Assembly (NCBI GenBank): GCA_945859605.1
Contig: OX243824.1
Location: 5,820,313 to 5,884,312, forward strand
Reading direction: 5' to 3'
Origin: Lumbricus rubellus
Lineage: Eukaryota; Annelida; Clitellata; Crassiclitellata; Lumbricidae
Length of the DNA: 64,000 nt
Below are positions 1 through 10,871 of the stretch, one piece after another. The position numbers and the translations under genes were made by a program. Under the pieces are notes generated by a model. It made no database searches. It worked only from the letters and a program-made list of their open reading frames with translations, and was not told where the DNA came from. How positions within the stretch are numbered: the first letter of the stretch is position 1; every line of letters starts with the position of its first letter.

Positions 1-485
1 AAAAGGTGTCTTCAGAAATCTTAACAGAGCTAAAAAATTCAGAAATTTTGACGACTAAAAAAGTGACTTTAAAAATGCTGATAGTTAAAAAAAGTCTTCA
101 GAATTTTTGACGACTAAAAAAGGTGTCTTTAGAAATGATGACAGCTAAACAAGGTGTCTTCAGAAATGTGATAACTAAAAAAGGTGTCTAGAAATTTTTA
201 CGACTAAAAAAGGGACTTTAGAAATGTTGATAGCTAAGAAAAAGTCTTCAGAAATTTTGACCACTAAAAAAAGGTGTCTTTAGAAATGTGGACTGCTAAA
301 CAATGTGTCTTCAGAAATTTGACAAATTAAAAAGGTGCTAGAAATTTTGACGACTAAAAAAAGGTGTTTTCAAAATCTGACAACTAAAAAAGTTGTCGTC
401 AGAAATTTTGATGACTAAAAAAAAGAAAAGGTATCTCCAGAAATTGTGACAACTAAAAAAGGTGTTTCAAGAAATTTCAATGACT
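1..485. repeat. tandem array of about 30-60 bp units
   Basis: At least a dozen degenerate units follow each other, each combining GACTAAAAAAGGTGTCTTCAG with an AAATTTTGAC or AAATGTTGA stretch. Copies vary by substitutions and one- or two-base indels. The array is cut by the window edge. The same GACTAAAAAA wording reappears inside elements at 53.6 kb and 57.1-57.4 kb, so it is probably the internal minisatellite of a DNA transposon rather than a free satellite. Confidence 0.75.
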
Positions 486-620
486 ACAAAATGGTCGTCA
501 TAAATTCTACGCCGAACAACCCCCCCCCCCCAATCAAACACGAGCTACAGTTTTGTGGGGGACGAACACCCCCCAATCAAACACTGGCTACAGTTTTGTG
601 GGGGACGAACAAAATGGGAA
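486..620. repeat. two-copy direct repeat of about 43 bp
   Basis: A segment with a C run, CCAATCAAACAC, GCTACAGTTTTGTGGG and GGACGAAC occurs twice back to back. The first copy has a longer C homopolymer. It sits just after the 30-60 bp array and is probably part of the same decayed element. Confidence 0.6.
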
Positions 621-1019
621 GGATTTAGGGATTTGATGGAAATGGATGAGCGAATCGAAAATTGGATGGTTTCAATGACTATACTATTAATTGGTTGTGA
701 TTGAATTATAGATCTGAAATAAACCGATCTTATCTTGTCGAATCTACACTGGATAAGTTCAAACTAAACTCAATTCATAATTAGATCGAGAGATTTGTTC
801 GATGATTTGTTCAATGTTTTCTAATAATTTGATGGTTAAAGCCAAATTATTTGAATTCTGTGAGTTTACCACATTTATATAGCTTCACGAAGAAAGAATT
901 GAAAGGTGTCCAAGCAAGGTGTTTTCAAAAAGGTAGGATGTATCCCGGTTCTGTTATGGCATCGCTCTTATTGCGTTGAAAAGTTTTTTTTTAGTAATTT
1001 GTTCGAATATCTCCTTCTA
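621..1019. other. AT-rich spacer, nothing recognised
   Basis: No coding frame, tRNA-like box or terminal repeat was seen. Short GAATCTACACTGGATAAG-type sequence does not recur elsewhere in the window. A single AAAGGTGTCC occurs near 903. Confidence 0.4.
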
Positions 1020-1170
1020 AAATTGTAACGTCGTCTGTCGAATTGCAATGAGTTCATCAAGTGTCCATGTGCCGACACTTGACGATTGGGGGGGACGGAT
1101 ACATGGACCGTCCCCCACCACATTCATTGGGGGGGACCGTCCCCCCTGTCCCCCCTAGGTCTCCGCCCAT
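1020..1170 (+). mobile_element. right end of a G/C-run DNA element (TCTCCGCCCATG end)
   Basis: The segment runs from TGTCCATGTGCCGACACTTG through alternating C and G homopolymers to a terminal GGTCTCCGCCCATG. Related ends occur inverted at 56126-56245 and direct at 57462-57628. The last is the right end of an element whose left end is the reverse complement, CATGGGCGGAGACTT. I infer that 1-1170 is a truncated member of this family, with the tandem array as its interior. Confidence 0.5.
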
Positions 1171-1289
1171 GCCTAGATTAGTATATTGTGACTATTGCTG
1201 CTATAAAAACGTCTGTTAACTATGTTACTTGATTATCTGAGTGTTTGCACCAATTAAACAAAGTACTAATAAAATAATTTGCTTTGAAA

Positions 1290-1402
1290 ATGCGCCGTTT
1301 TGTCGGTGCCGTTTTTTCGGTGCGCCGTTTTGTGGGTGCGCCGTTTCGTCGGCGCCGTTATGTCGGCGCCGTTTTGTCCTGCGCCGTTTTGTCGGGGTGC
1401 CG
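1290..1402. repeat. minisatellite, unit about 16 bp, roughly 7 copies
   Basis: Units of the type GTGCGCCGTTTTGTCG recur with small changes, for example GGCGCCGTTATGTCG. It lies inside a module C remnant: TGATTATCTGAG precedes it and the C tail TTTTTAACGTTGCTTCTCTG follows. Confidence 0.8.
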
Positions 1403-2093
1403 TGTGGCATAGCTTGAGAGACTCTTCGAATAGCATATTGTTGTTTTTAACGTTGCTTCTCTGCAAATAATCTTAGAAGAAGAAGAAAGATGAGCAGTCT
1501 AGTTTAACTTACCCTGACCCGATATCGCGTGACAGAGTCTCCCCAAAAATCTTCCCTTGGAGACTTTATTTCGAAAAAGATTCGCCTTCCCCTCCGTGTG
1601 GACTTAAAAAAAATTAGACCACGGGAGAGAATATTTTTGCGGCGACGAAATAAAGTCTTCCCCTTTCAGATGAGTAGGTTAAACCGTTAGTCCGCGTTGC
1701 TAAATTATTTAACAAGAATATATATATAATTATATACTTTATATCAAAAAATTTCTTCAAATTTGGAGTTTCACCCATGCCCCGCGAAACTCTTTTTCGG
1801 GGGGAAGACTTTGTGTCGGGGGCCGGGGCAAAGTGGCATTGTTCCGTTTGAATATAAAGCGAATTGCGCGCAGTTCAAACTCCGAGTAATTATTGCACGC
1901 TGAAGTAACAATTTAAAGGTGTCTAAAGAGATCCTGCTATAATTAAGTTGTAGTTTAAGCTTGACGACACTGTGTGTTAAAAAAGATCATTAGCGTCGCC
2001 CTCCTCCATTATCCATGTCTGGGACTGGCACTATGAGAGCGCAAACGGTGGCGGAGCAATTTCTATATAGCGCTCCTTCGAGATCAAGATCAC
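1403..2093 (+). repeat. composite array: modules C tail, D, E, F
   Basis: The C tail (AACGTTGCTTCTCTGCAAAT) is followed by D (GACTTTATTTCG, AATAAAGTCTTCCCC, GTTTCACCCATG), E with its core ATTTAAAGGTGTCTAAAG at 1911, and hairpin module F (GGGACTGGCACTATGAGAG) near 2020-2070. The same order returns at 8.3, 19.1, 24.2, 34.1, 46.8 and 63.1 kb. Confidence 0.8.
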
Positions 2094-2395
2094 TACTCAG
2101 AGGCGCTTCCGACTACAGCGCGGACACTGAAACGGAGCTTTAGGCCAAAACGCATGAGCAATTGCAAGTGAAGGACTTGCTCAAGGTCCGTACGCGGCGG
2201 TTTGAGGTGGATTCGAACCTGCAACCCTCCGGCTGCAGGGCAAAGAATATGCAATTTATACATACTATGCCCTCATACTCCACTTGCACAAAGTCCCTAC
2301 ACGGCGGTTTGAGGTGGATTTGAACCTGCAATCCTCTGTCTCCAATGTACCGAGCATTGTTGAGTGTTTGCAGAAGCATCCGTGTAACCCCTAAA
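2094..2395 (-). mobile_element. SINE, minus strand, with two successive heads
   Basis: Read on the minus strand, the 3' body (AGGACCTTGAGCAAGTCCTT, CTGAGTAGTGATCTTG) is preceded by a B-box-like GGTTCGAATCC. Two heads follow one another: one with GCCCTGCAGCCGGAGGG and one with the ACAATGCTCGGTACATTGGA form. This suggests recombination or insertion between SINE copies. RNA polymerase III boxes are read by eye only. Confidence 0.75.
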
Positions 2396-3070
2396 GTACC
2401 GAGGTTGGGCTGAGCATATAGCATGTGGCAAACAGTTTCATATTGCGCTAGCAGCAAATATGCTAGTATAGTCACAAAGACGGAATTGCTTATCTATATT
2501 CAGAGTAGTGATTGTATATGCAGCAGCCACTAAATTATCAAATTTTGAGCCATGTGTTTAATATAGGTGCGAATAATTATGATATCTGTTTATATGTTCT
2601 AATGATAAAAGTTGTAAAATTTCAGGATTGTCGTGTATTTTTATTTACTTCTTTACGAAATGTGCATGCAACTTAGTCGCTTCATTTATATTTCAATTTA
2701 TAAATCGATTTAAAGGTGTCGAACACACGCTTAAAGCATTAGAGTATTTCTTCTTCTTCTTGCCCCATCTAATGGCGAGTTGACCATCGATAATGCATAT
2801 TCTCATTCTGCATGGATACAATCAATATTCTAAATTCCAAATGTTCTAATAGTTGCTGTTCTGCAAAGAATCTCAGTATAGAAGAACAAGAAGGCGAAAA
2901 GTCAAGCCCTGATGATGCAAAAAGTATGAAGTGCTAGCGACTTCATAATCTCAGCCTCGGCATATTAGAACGTGTGGCCAGTCGTCTCCTTCGCCGTCTC
3001 ATCTCCCCACCGACATAATAGGTCGGTGTACTCTTCGGAATAACCTAGTATATATATATGTATAGTATAA

Positions 3071-3072
<2 letters not shown>
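2396..3072 (+). repeat. composite array: G, C' and SINE2 3' part (segmental copy 1)
   Basis: G (CCGAGGTTGGGCTGAGC), a unique stretch with ATATGCTAGTATAGTCACAA, C' core GATTTAAAGGTGTCGAACAC at 2709, and the 3' part of SINE2 (minus) ending in GACATAATAGGTCGGTGTAC. Nearly the same sequence occurs at 27821-28485, so 2.05-4.96 kb and 27.6-29.4 kb are segmental duplicates. Confidence 0.8.

Positions 3073-3119
<47 letters not shown>
3073..3119. repeat. (TA)n microsatellite
   Basis: An uninterrupted TA run of about 47 bp. It served as the target of the mariner insertion that starts at its right edge. Confidence 0.95.
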
Positions 3120-3122
<3 letters not shown>

Positions 3123-4123
3123 CGTGAGGCATAAAAAAGGAAACCCCTAAAAAAATCGTTGTTATTTTCACAATATTCAATCAATGTCAATGAAATTCAG
3201 GAAAGTTACATCTAAATAGCAAACAATGTAAATACATTTACAGTTTTTACTCTAACTGTCCGCCTTTAGCTTCTGCGCATGCGCGAAGTAGCTTGTGCCA
3301 TTCGTGCACCGCCCAGCAATAATTCGCTGGTCAAGATCGTTCCAAACCTGCATTATTCGCTTACGAAGTTCTTCAACATCACAGACCTTTGCTTTGTACA
3401 CCATTTCCTGCTTTTCGTAGCAATAAACTTAGACTACTCAAAATGATCGTCTGTATGTAGCAGTTGGAACTCGAAATAGAGAAATTGCAGCCAACCGCCT
3501 TTTAAGCACACGTCCGACGTTTAGCTAATCCCTTATGGTGTCAGTCGTTGTTTCTTCTCTGGGGCGCACGTCAATTCATTTCGTTGAACCGGGGGTAAAA
3601 ATCAACGGCCAATACTACCGAGATGTTTTACTCATGGAACTTGATGGAAGGCCTTCTACCTGAAATTCTAGAACTCACTGAATTTTACATTCTCCAGCAA
3701 GATGGTGCTCCAACGCACAGAGCTCGAGAAACGATTGCACTTCTGACGCATGAAACTTCATGATTCCTACTCTATGGCCCCCTAACAGCTCAGATCTTAA
3801 TCCCGTCGATTATAAAATATGGGGATTCATGCAGGAAATGGTGTACAGAACAAAAGTCCGTGATGTTGAAGATCTCCGGAAGCGAATCATGCAAGCTTGG
3901 AACGATCTTGACCAGCGAATTATTGACTCGGCGGTGCGTGAATGGCGCAAGCGACTTCGCGCATGCGTAGAAGCTAAAGGCGGACAGTTAGAGTAAAAAC
4001 TGTAAATGTATTTACATTGCTTGCTACTTAGCTATAACTTTCCTAAATTTTATTGACATTGTTTGAAAATTGTTAAAATGATAACGATTTTTCTAGGGGT
4101 TTCCTTTTTTATGCCTCACGGTG
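3120..4123 (+). mobile_element. fold-back mariner-like element
   Basis: The ends are CACCGTGAGGCATAAAAAAG and its complement, flanked by TA on both sides, as expected for IS630/Tc1/mariner. The inverted repeats are unusually long. About 3120-3415 is the reverse complement of 3828-4123 and includes transposase C-terminal coding sequence, so two 3' halves lie tail to tail. Lengths usual for mariner are about 1.3 kb; this is 1004 bp. The duplicate array copy near 28.5-28.6 kb lacks it. Confidence 0.9.
3590..3996 (+). pseudogene. mariner transposase C-terminal fragment
   Basis: Conceptual translation gives, in order, a GVKINGQYYRDVLL-like segment, QQDGAPTHRA with the second catalytic aspartate, and NSSDLNPVDYKIWG with the third acidic position as aspartate (the mariner form; Tc1 usually has glutamate here). 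The last stretch, 3760-3996, is open and ends RACVEAKGGQLE then stop. Stops and at least one frame change separate the blocks, and the N-terminal DNA-binding region is absent. It cannot make active transposase. Confidence 0.85.
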
Positions 4124-4156
4124 TATATCACTTTCGATTTTTTACGGACATCTTGT

Positions 4157-4386
4157 GGGGCGCGGTCGTGAAGTGGTGGCGTCGTTGCCATGGAACCGGA
4201 AGGTTCGAGGTTCGAATCCACCTCGCCGCGTAAGGACCTTGAGCAAGTCCTTTACTCGCAGTTGCTCAGCGCTTCGGCGTGAAACTCCGATGCAGTGTCC
4301 GCTCTTCATTCTGGAGCGCCTCTGAGTGGCGGTTGAGAGCTTGAAGAGGCGCTATAACAAGTGCACATACAAACAAACAAACAAAC
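4157..4386 (+). mobile_element. tRNA-derived SINE, plus strand
   Basis: The head GGGGCGCGGTCGTGAAGTGG resembles a tRNA A box and GGTTCGAATCC a B box. The body has AGGACCTTGAGCAAGTCCTT, GCTTCGGCGTGAAACTCCGA and GAGCGCCTCTGAGTGG, and the tail is GCGCTATAACAAGTGCACAT followed by (ACAA)n. The 28626-28852 copy is its partner in the segmental duplication. Confidence 0.88.
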
Positions 4387-4408
4387 ATAATTATATATAT
4401 ATTTAAAA

Positions 4409-4450
<42 letters not shown>

Positions 4451-4612
4451 TCTTGATTTCTTACGGACATCAAGCCCTGGATTTAAGGTATAAATTGTGT
4501 CGTATATCAAGATTTATAAGTTGCTCACCTATGGAATTACGATTAATTATCGGTTGATGAAGCATCGATTTTAAGGTGTGCAAGATCCTAATAATTATGC
4601 TCAGAAGTGTTA
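4387..4612 (+). repeat. TA-rich run then module E'
   Basis: A TA run to about 4447 is followed by TTGCTCACCTATGGAATTACG, GATTAATTATCGGTTGATGA and the core ATTTTAAGGTGTGCAAGATCC near 4570. Confidence 0.75.
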
Positions 4613-4835
4613 GCGATTTCATATTCTTAGCCTCGGCATACGAGGGCGGGTCGCCAGTCGTTTCCCTCGCCATCTCGTCTCCCCACCGACAGTAAAGATC
4701 GGTGTACTTTTCATAACCGAGTTGGCAAAGGGGCTCAGGCGAAGCAGAATTTCTGCCCTGGCTGGGATTTGAACCCCAACCTCTCGTTTGCCAACCACTG
4801 GACGACCAAGCAACATAAGATGATCACTTATCAAG
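4613..4835 (-). mobile_element. SINE2, minus strand
   Basis: On the minus strand a tRNA-like head TTGCTTGGTCGTCCAGTGGT is followed by ACGAGAGGTTGGGGTTCAAAT (A- and B-box-like). The body contains CAGAAATTCTGCTTCGCC and ACCGATCTTTACTGTCGGTG and ends GCCGAGGCTAAGAATATGAA. At least six fairly complete copies occur, all on the minus strand. Confidence 0.8.
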
Positions 4836-5501
<666 letters not shown>

Positions 5502-5620
5502 GGGGCGCGTTGGTGTAGTGGTGGCGTCGTTGCCTTGGAGCCGGAAGGTTCGAGGTTCGAATCCACCTCGGCGTGAAACTCTGATGCAGTGTCCGCTCTG
5601 CATTCGGGAGCGCCTCTGAG
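5502..5620 (+). mobile_element. SINE, plus strand, with internal deletion
   Basis: The head and B box are intact, but CCACCTC joins directly to GGCGTGAAACTCTGATGC. About 50 bp present in other copies (the AGGACCTTGGGCAAGTCCTT block) is missing. The break lies between two short TCG-type matches, so a microhomology deletion is likely. The tail is lost at a TA run. Confidence 0.8.
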
Positions 5621-6347
5621 TTATATATATATATATACATATATATAAACTTTCAAGCTTTGATGAAAAAGCATCATATAGGCTATATATGTCGCGGTAT
5701 CGCTATCTTATTCAGTGCTTAAAGTGCAGAAAAAGAATTGCCTGGACGCTCCTTAACTTTCCTAAAAAGTGACAGGACGCCCCTTCTATTTTTAGGCTGT
5801 GGTGGCCAATAAGTGTCGAGACACTGTACAGATTTTAAAATAAGTGCATGGACGCCGTCCATGACCGTCCTGCCACACTTTAGGTCTTGAATTCGTATCT
5901 ACTGTACGTTGTATAAGTATAGTTAGCAAATCCAAGACAGCAAATAAAGGCAATTGACGTTACTTATAGTTTCAGATTACTTCTACTAAAAGGTGTCTAA
6001 CAGATAACGCGCTATAATAGCTTATATTTTTTCTTGCAGTGAAGGTCTGTAGCCTGTACGTACTGGTTTAATTACATATAATTTATTAGGTCTTCACGAC
6101 ACAAATTAATTTCATTTACATAGCGCCTCCTAAAGAATGGCCATTGTATTTTTTATAACAATTGCATTGTCTTGTACTGCCTGACATAGTTTGAGAGATT
6201 CTTCATTTCCTTCCGTTTTTCCTGCTCCTGTTATTGTTCTTCTGCTCCATCTTCTCATGCACATAAAGATGAACAGCAAAAGGTCCCTTGTTCATGTCCA
6301 GTCGCATGAGGATTTTTCAACCAGCAAATGCTATGTCTTTCATAGTA
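5621..6347 (+). repeat. modules K, J, A (start of a cycle)
   Basis: GCGGTATCGCTATCTTATTC is followed by K (5736, TTGCCTGGACGCTCCTTAAC), GTTAGCAAATCCAAGACAGC, J core ACTAAAAGGTGTCTAACAG at 5986, and A (AGCGCCTCCTAAAGAATGGC). Close copies lie at 22.4-23.1 and 54.6-55.4 kb. Confidence 0.8.
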
Positions 6348-6355
6348 GCATCGGA

Positions 6356-7110
6356 CGCATTTAATGAAAATACACATGGAAATTGATCCATGGGAGTTTC
6401 GCAACCAATCAGACAATGAGCTTGAATTTGCCTAATGAATATTCATGTTAGGCCTCTAGCCAGAAGTAAGAAGGACGATGAGCTTCGAACCCTCATGTTT
6501 TTAAGGAATAATTCGCTTCATGAAGCATATAATTCGGTATGCAAAGAGTTATCGTAATACATGCATGTAAGTGATATTGTGATCTAGTGACATTGCGTGT
6601 GTGCAAGTAAATTTGGAACAAAACGTGATTCTTACGAACGAAGCGGTGTTAAGTCAGTAGGAACTTGATTTCTATTTCAGAATGGAAAGTCCGTGTTGGA
6701 AATTGGATCGTTTATTAATGAAGTTTACACGAGAAAATAGGGTGTCTAACACACCTAAACTTGCAAACAAATTTCGCGACACTACATGCAATCGTCATGG
6801 GAATATCGTTAAAAAGTTAAATTAGGCGTAAGCCAGCTTAGCCTATATATTTGAAATTGCTACAAATTTTAATGAATGATTGTTGACACTGAATGCTTTC
6901 TATTTTTTTAATTATTCTAACTCAAAATTTTACCAATCAGTTTTACAACAGATTTTTGCTATTTACCGAACTAACGCAACCCAGATGATCTAATGAATAT
7001 TAACGATGCAGTAAATGTTGAATATTCATAATGCAGTAAATGTCATTAGCGACAGCTATTGGTTGCGGGTGTCCTATGGATCAATTTCCATGTGTATTTT
7101 CATTAAATGC
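6356..7110 (+). mobile_element. hAT-like non-autonomous element, copy 1
   Basis: The ends are CGCATTTAATGAAAATACAC and its complement, with about 34 bp of imperfect terminal inverted repeat that includes a CACATGGAAATTGATCC block. An 8-bp direct repeat GCATCGGA flanks it (6348-6355 and 7111-7118), matching hAT TSD length. No transposase frame is visible. It splits the module A sequence between GTAGCATCGGA and CACCCTTTAGATATG. Confidence 0.85.
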
Positions 7111-7188
7111 GCATCGGACACCCTTTAGATATGCACTTAACGCATTTTAAAAGGCGATCTAACTTCAGCAAATTATATTAAGCACTGT

Positions 7189-7763
7189 CGCATTTCATGA
7201 AAATACACATGGAATTTGATCCAAGGGACACCCGCAACCAATAGCTGTCTCTAATGACATTTACTGCGCTATGAATATTCAACATTTACTGCGTTATGAA
7301 TATTCATTAGGTCATCTGGCTTACGTTAATTTGGTAAAATAAATAGCAAAAATCTGTTATAATTTCTGTTAAACTCGATGAAACTGCGAAAAGGCAGATT
7401 TCATGAAAACGCTGCCTGCAGAGTACACATACAGGTTGTCGCAATTCACAGGCGAATACGCTGACGTGGGAAGTACTTAGGCTATAAAGCAATCTCATTT
7501 TAATCTCCTTACCATGGCTGGTTAGTAATCCGTCAAATGAAGCGTTTATACATGCATTACGATTACTCTTTGCACACCGAGTTATAGGCCTATGCTTCAT
7601 GAAGCGAATTATTCCTAAAAACATGAAATTTCGAAGCTCATTCGTCCTTTTCACTTCTGGCTAGATGCCTCACATGAATATTCATTAGGCAAATTCAAGC
7701 TCATTGTCTGATTGGTTGCGGGACTCCCTTGGATCAATTTTCATGTGTATTTTCATTAAATGC
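7189..7763 (-). mobile_element. hAT-like non-autonomous element, copy 2, inverted
   Basis: It has the same terminal repeat as the element at 6356 but lies in the opposite orientation: its right part (GGCAAATTCAAGCTCATTGT) is the reverse complement of the first element's left part. The flanking 8-mers AGCACTGT and AGCAGAGT (7181-7188, 7764-7771) agree at six of eight bases, consistent with an older insertion. Confidence 0.75.
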
Positions 7764-7771
7764 AGCAGAGT

Positions 7772-8340
7772 CAGGTTATTGTCACTGAATATAGGTTGTG
7801 CACCTGACTGTATTGGTATAACAATTGTTAAGTCATCGTCATATACCAATTATCTTCATTTGGACTCGGACCTCATTTGGACTACTCTTATCTGACAACC
7901 CTTCAGACTCAACGCAGCGCTCGTGAATAAGCTGGTGCCCCGCGCTTGGCTTTCAAGTGGTGCTTTAGAAATTTGGGGTCTACAATTACGTTGGAAGCAA
8001 CCCAGCCATTTACAGTCCGTGAAACAGCATAGAGCATAGGCCTACTTGTTAATTATAGCAGATTTGGGCTTCGGCCGAAATTCACTTAAGAGATTCGGGC
8101 CGCTCCAGGCTGGATGGTGTTTGGACGGCTACATCAGTCTGTTAAGGTATGGGTAGATCAATTTATAGGCTACGACGATAACTTTATTCCATCAACTAGC
8201 AATGCACCGTGTAACGGCGTATAGCCTATACTTTGACAACATCTCACAGCTGTAACCAATAGCCAACCACATAGGCCACGCCCTTTTGCATATGCAGAAT
8301 AGGCCTGCGCAAGAACTAATACGAAGATTATCCTATTACT
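7772..8340. other. mostly non-repeated island
   Basis: The first 100 bp continue module A (TATTGGTATAACAATTGTTA). About 7890-8340 has no partner that I can find in the window and no recognisable coding or element ends. TTTGGGCTTCGGCCGAAATT holds a short palindrome. Confidence 0.4.
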
Positions 8341-9185
8341 AGGTTTATTTCCCGCGTCAGCCTTATCGCAATCGATAAAGCGCTTTAAAGGTGTCGAAGT
8401 TCGAACACACGCTTGAAATTCTAGTAGCAGTAGACAGTGTTTAGCGACATCTAACAGCGAGTTGACCATCGATTATGCAATATGCATATAATTACATTGT
8501 CTTTTTGGATACACGATCCTATACCCATATTGTTTTTTTAACGTTGCTGCTCTGCAAAGAATCTTAGCAGAAGGAAAAAGAAGATGAGCAGTGTAGTTTA
8601 ACTTACCATGACCCGTTATCGCGTGACAGAGTCTTCCCAAAAGTCTTCCCATTGGATAATTTATGTTGAAAAAGATTCGCCCTCCCCCTTCGTGTGGACT
8701 TTTTTCAAAAATAAATTAGACCATGGGGAGAGAATATTTTTTGCGCCGACGAAATAAAGTCTCCCCCTTTCAGATGAGCATGTTAAACCGTTAGTACGCG
8801 TTGCTAAATTATTTACCAAGAAAATATAATTATATACTTTTATACCATAAAATTTCCTCAAATTCAGAGTTTCACCAAATAAAAATTCACACATGCACCG
8901 CGAAACTCTTTTTCGGGGGAAGACTTTGTGTCGTGGGTCGGGGTAAAGTGACACCGCCCCATAAATAGCAAGCAAATTGCTCGCGGTTCCAACCGCAAAT
9001 AAATATTGCACGATGAAACAGCAATTTTAAGGTGTCTAAAAAGATCCTGCTATAATTAAGTTTTAGTTTAAGCTTGACGACACTGTGTGTTAAAAATGAT
9101 CCTTAGCGTCGCCCTCCTCCATTATCCATGTTTGGGACTGGCACTGTGAGAGTGCAAACGGCGGTGGAGCAATTGCTATATAATG
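8341..9185 (+). repeat. composite array: modules C, D, E, F
   Basis: C core CTTTAAAGGTGTCGAAG at 8384, TTAGCGACATCTAACAGCGA, D (GATTCGCCCTCCCCC, AATAAAGTCTCCCCC), E core ATTTTAAGGTGTCTAAAAAG at 9026 and F hairpin GGGACTGGCACTGTGAGAG near 9134. Confidence 0.8.
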
Positions 9186-9390
9186 CTCCTTCAAGTCAAG
9201 TCACTACTCAGAGGCGCTCCCGACTACAGCGCGGACACTGAAACGGAGCTTTAGGCCAAAACGCATGAGCAATTTGCAAGTGAAGGACTTACTCAAGGTC
9301 CGTACGCGGCGGTTTGAGGTGGATTCGAACCTGCAATCCTCTGTTTCCGATGCACCGAGCATTGTTCAATGCTTGCAGAAACATCCTTTT
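9186..9390 (-). mobile_element. SINE, minus strand, second head type
   Basis: On the minus strand: head ACAATGCTCGGTGCATCGGA, B box GGTTCGAATCC, body AGGACCTTGAGTAAGTCCTT and a GCGCCTCTGAGTAGTGACTT end. The usual GGGGCGCGG start is replaced by GTTAAAAGGATGTTTCTGC. Confidence 0.78.
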
Positions 9391-10327
9391 AACGCCTAAA
9401 GTACCGAGGTTGGGCTAAGCACGTCGCAAACAGTTTCATAATATATTTATTTTTGGGCTATGATTGCTTAGGAATTCAATGAAATGTTGGTTTAATAGTA
9501 GTATGCTGCCCCAATTAACGCAAATATCGATGTATTATACATATACATGTACGCATGTTTACCTATTTTACGTCATTTGAATGAGATTTTCTTATGTAAA
9601 AAGCTAATGCGAATAAACCAAGGTAACTTAATACTGTTGCACCAGCTTGGCATTTTATTGCTGACGTTTGTCAATGCATTTTATGTCGAAATCAACTCAA
9701 AATTTATCTCGGTCGGTCATGACATGCCAAAACAAAAATCATGAGCACAACATTATGAAACCGTTAGAGTCTATTAATATGCAATAGAAGTAGAGTTTTA
9801 GTTTAATGACAGTTTAATGACACGGTGGGATAACAAACGTCATTGGCATCCCCCTCCAACATCCAGGCTTGGGACTGGCACTGACAGAGTGCAAGCAGGG
9901 GAGAAGTTTCATTAAACGCCCAACGCAAGAGTCAAGCAGAAAAGAAGTACACCTTTACTTTGCATGTATATGGGTCGCGTCATTTATATTTCAATGGATA
10001 AACCGATTTAAAGGTGTCGAACACACGCTTAAAATTCTTGTAGCATTGGTCAGTGTTTAGAAACAACTAACGGCGATAATGCATAATTATTCTCTTTCTG
10101 GATACAATCAAGATCCTAAATCCAGAGTGTTGTAAAGGTCATTAGCGTCACCTCCCCAATATTCTGGCTTGGGACTGGCACGGTCAGAGTGCTAGCTGTG
10201 GCGGAGTTGTATTACAAGGCCTACACAAGAGTCAACAAAGAGAGGTATTTTATTACTAGGCAAATTTGCAACGTCAAATATATTTCAATGGGTGCAGCGA
10301 TTTAAAGGTGTCGAACAGACGCTTATA
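9391..10327 (+). repeat. modules G, H and two F'/C' pairs
   Basis: G (CCGAGGTTGGGCTAAGC), H (GTTTACCTATTTTACGTCAT and TGTTGCACCAGCTTGGCATT), then hairpin F' (TGGCACTGACAGAGTGC) and C' core at 10007, then again F' and core GATTTAAAGGTGTCGAACAG at 10298. The F'-C' pair is tandemly duplicated here and at 25.6-26.1 kb. Confidence 0.78.
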
Positions 10328-10335
10328 TTCTAGTA

Positions 10336-10696
10336 CAGCGGTTCCCAACCCGTGGCCCGCGGCCCAAAAGTGGCCCGCCAGGCCTCAGAAAATGGCCCGC
10401 CAGGCCTCAGAAATGGCCCTTATCTCTCAAACAATTATGAAAAATGTATGAAAAATTAACAATTTGGACAGGATGGAACACATTACTATTTTTCTATTAC
10501 AAATTATTTTATTTTAACGTTGATAAATAACATCAAACATTATATTTTGAATCAATTATAACAATTTTATATGCTTTTAGTTAATACAATTTTAACCTTG
10601 TGGCCCCCTAAGGTCCGTCAACTAATAAAAAGTGGCCCTCATGTCCTCCAACTTAGAAAAAGTGGCCCTCAAGTCCAAAAAGGTTGGGAACCACTG
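10336..10696 (+). mobile_element. hAT-like MITE
   Basis: CAGCGGTTCCCAACCCGTGG at the left and AGGTTGGGAACCACTG at the right are near-perfect terminal inverted repeats. The 8-bp TTCTAGTA is duplicated on both sides. The interior is AT-rich, and GTGGCCCTCAAGTCC-type motifs repeat near each end. No coding frame. Confidence 0.9.
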
Positions 10697-10708
10697 TTCT
10701 AGTAGCAG

Positions 10709-10871
10709 TCTTCTTCTTCGCGTATGCTACTGCTCCAGTTCTTGTCGGAGCGTGGACCGGGATTCGGATGAATTCGGTCAGCTGGTGGCATCCTTGGTTT
10801 CCCCGAAGGTACTCACAGGGAGGGCGCGCCTGGATTGACCCAGGCTTCGTGAACGCGGATGCCATCCTCCC
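10709..10871 (-). mobile_element. short retroposon, 163 bp
   Basis: CTAGTAGCAG is duplicated on both sides (10699-10708, 10872-10881), a 10-bp TSD. On the minus strand the insert ends in GAAGAAGAAGA, a simple tail, and contains CATCCGAATCCCGGTCC, which resembles a decayed B box. It could be a truncated SINE or a LINE 3' end. Confidence 0.6.

Noticed and set aside
2702..2745. Recombination signal sequences of the V(D)J type near the cores
   Set aside because: CACAGTG-like heptamers occur in the hairpin modules, but no nonamer at 12 or 23 bp spacing was found consistently.
4157..4240. tRNA gene
   Set aside because: A- and B-box-like segments are present, but no cloverleaf with matching acceptor ends is formed and the sequence continues into a SINE body. 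The same holds for the SINE2 and SINE3 heads.
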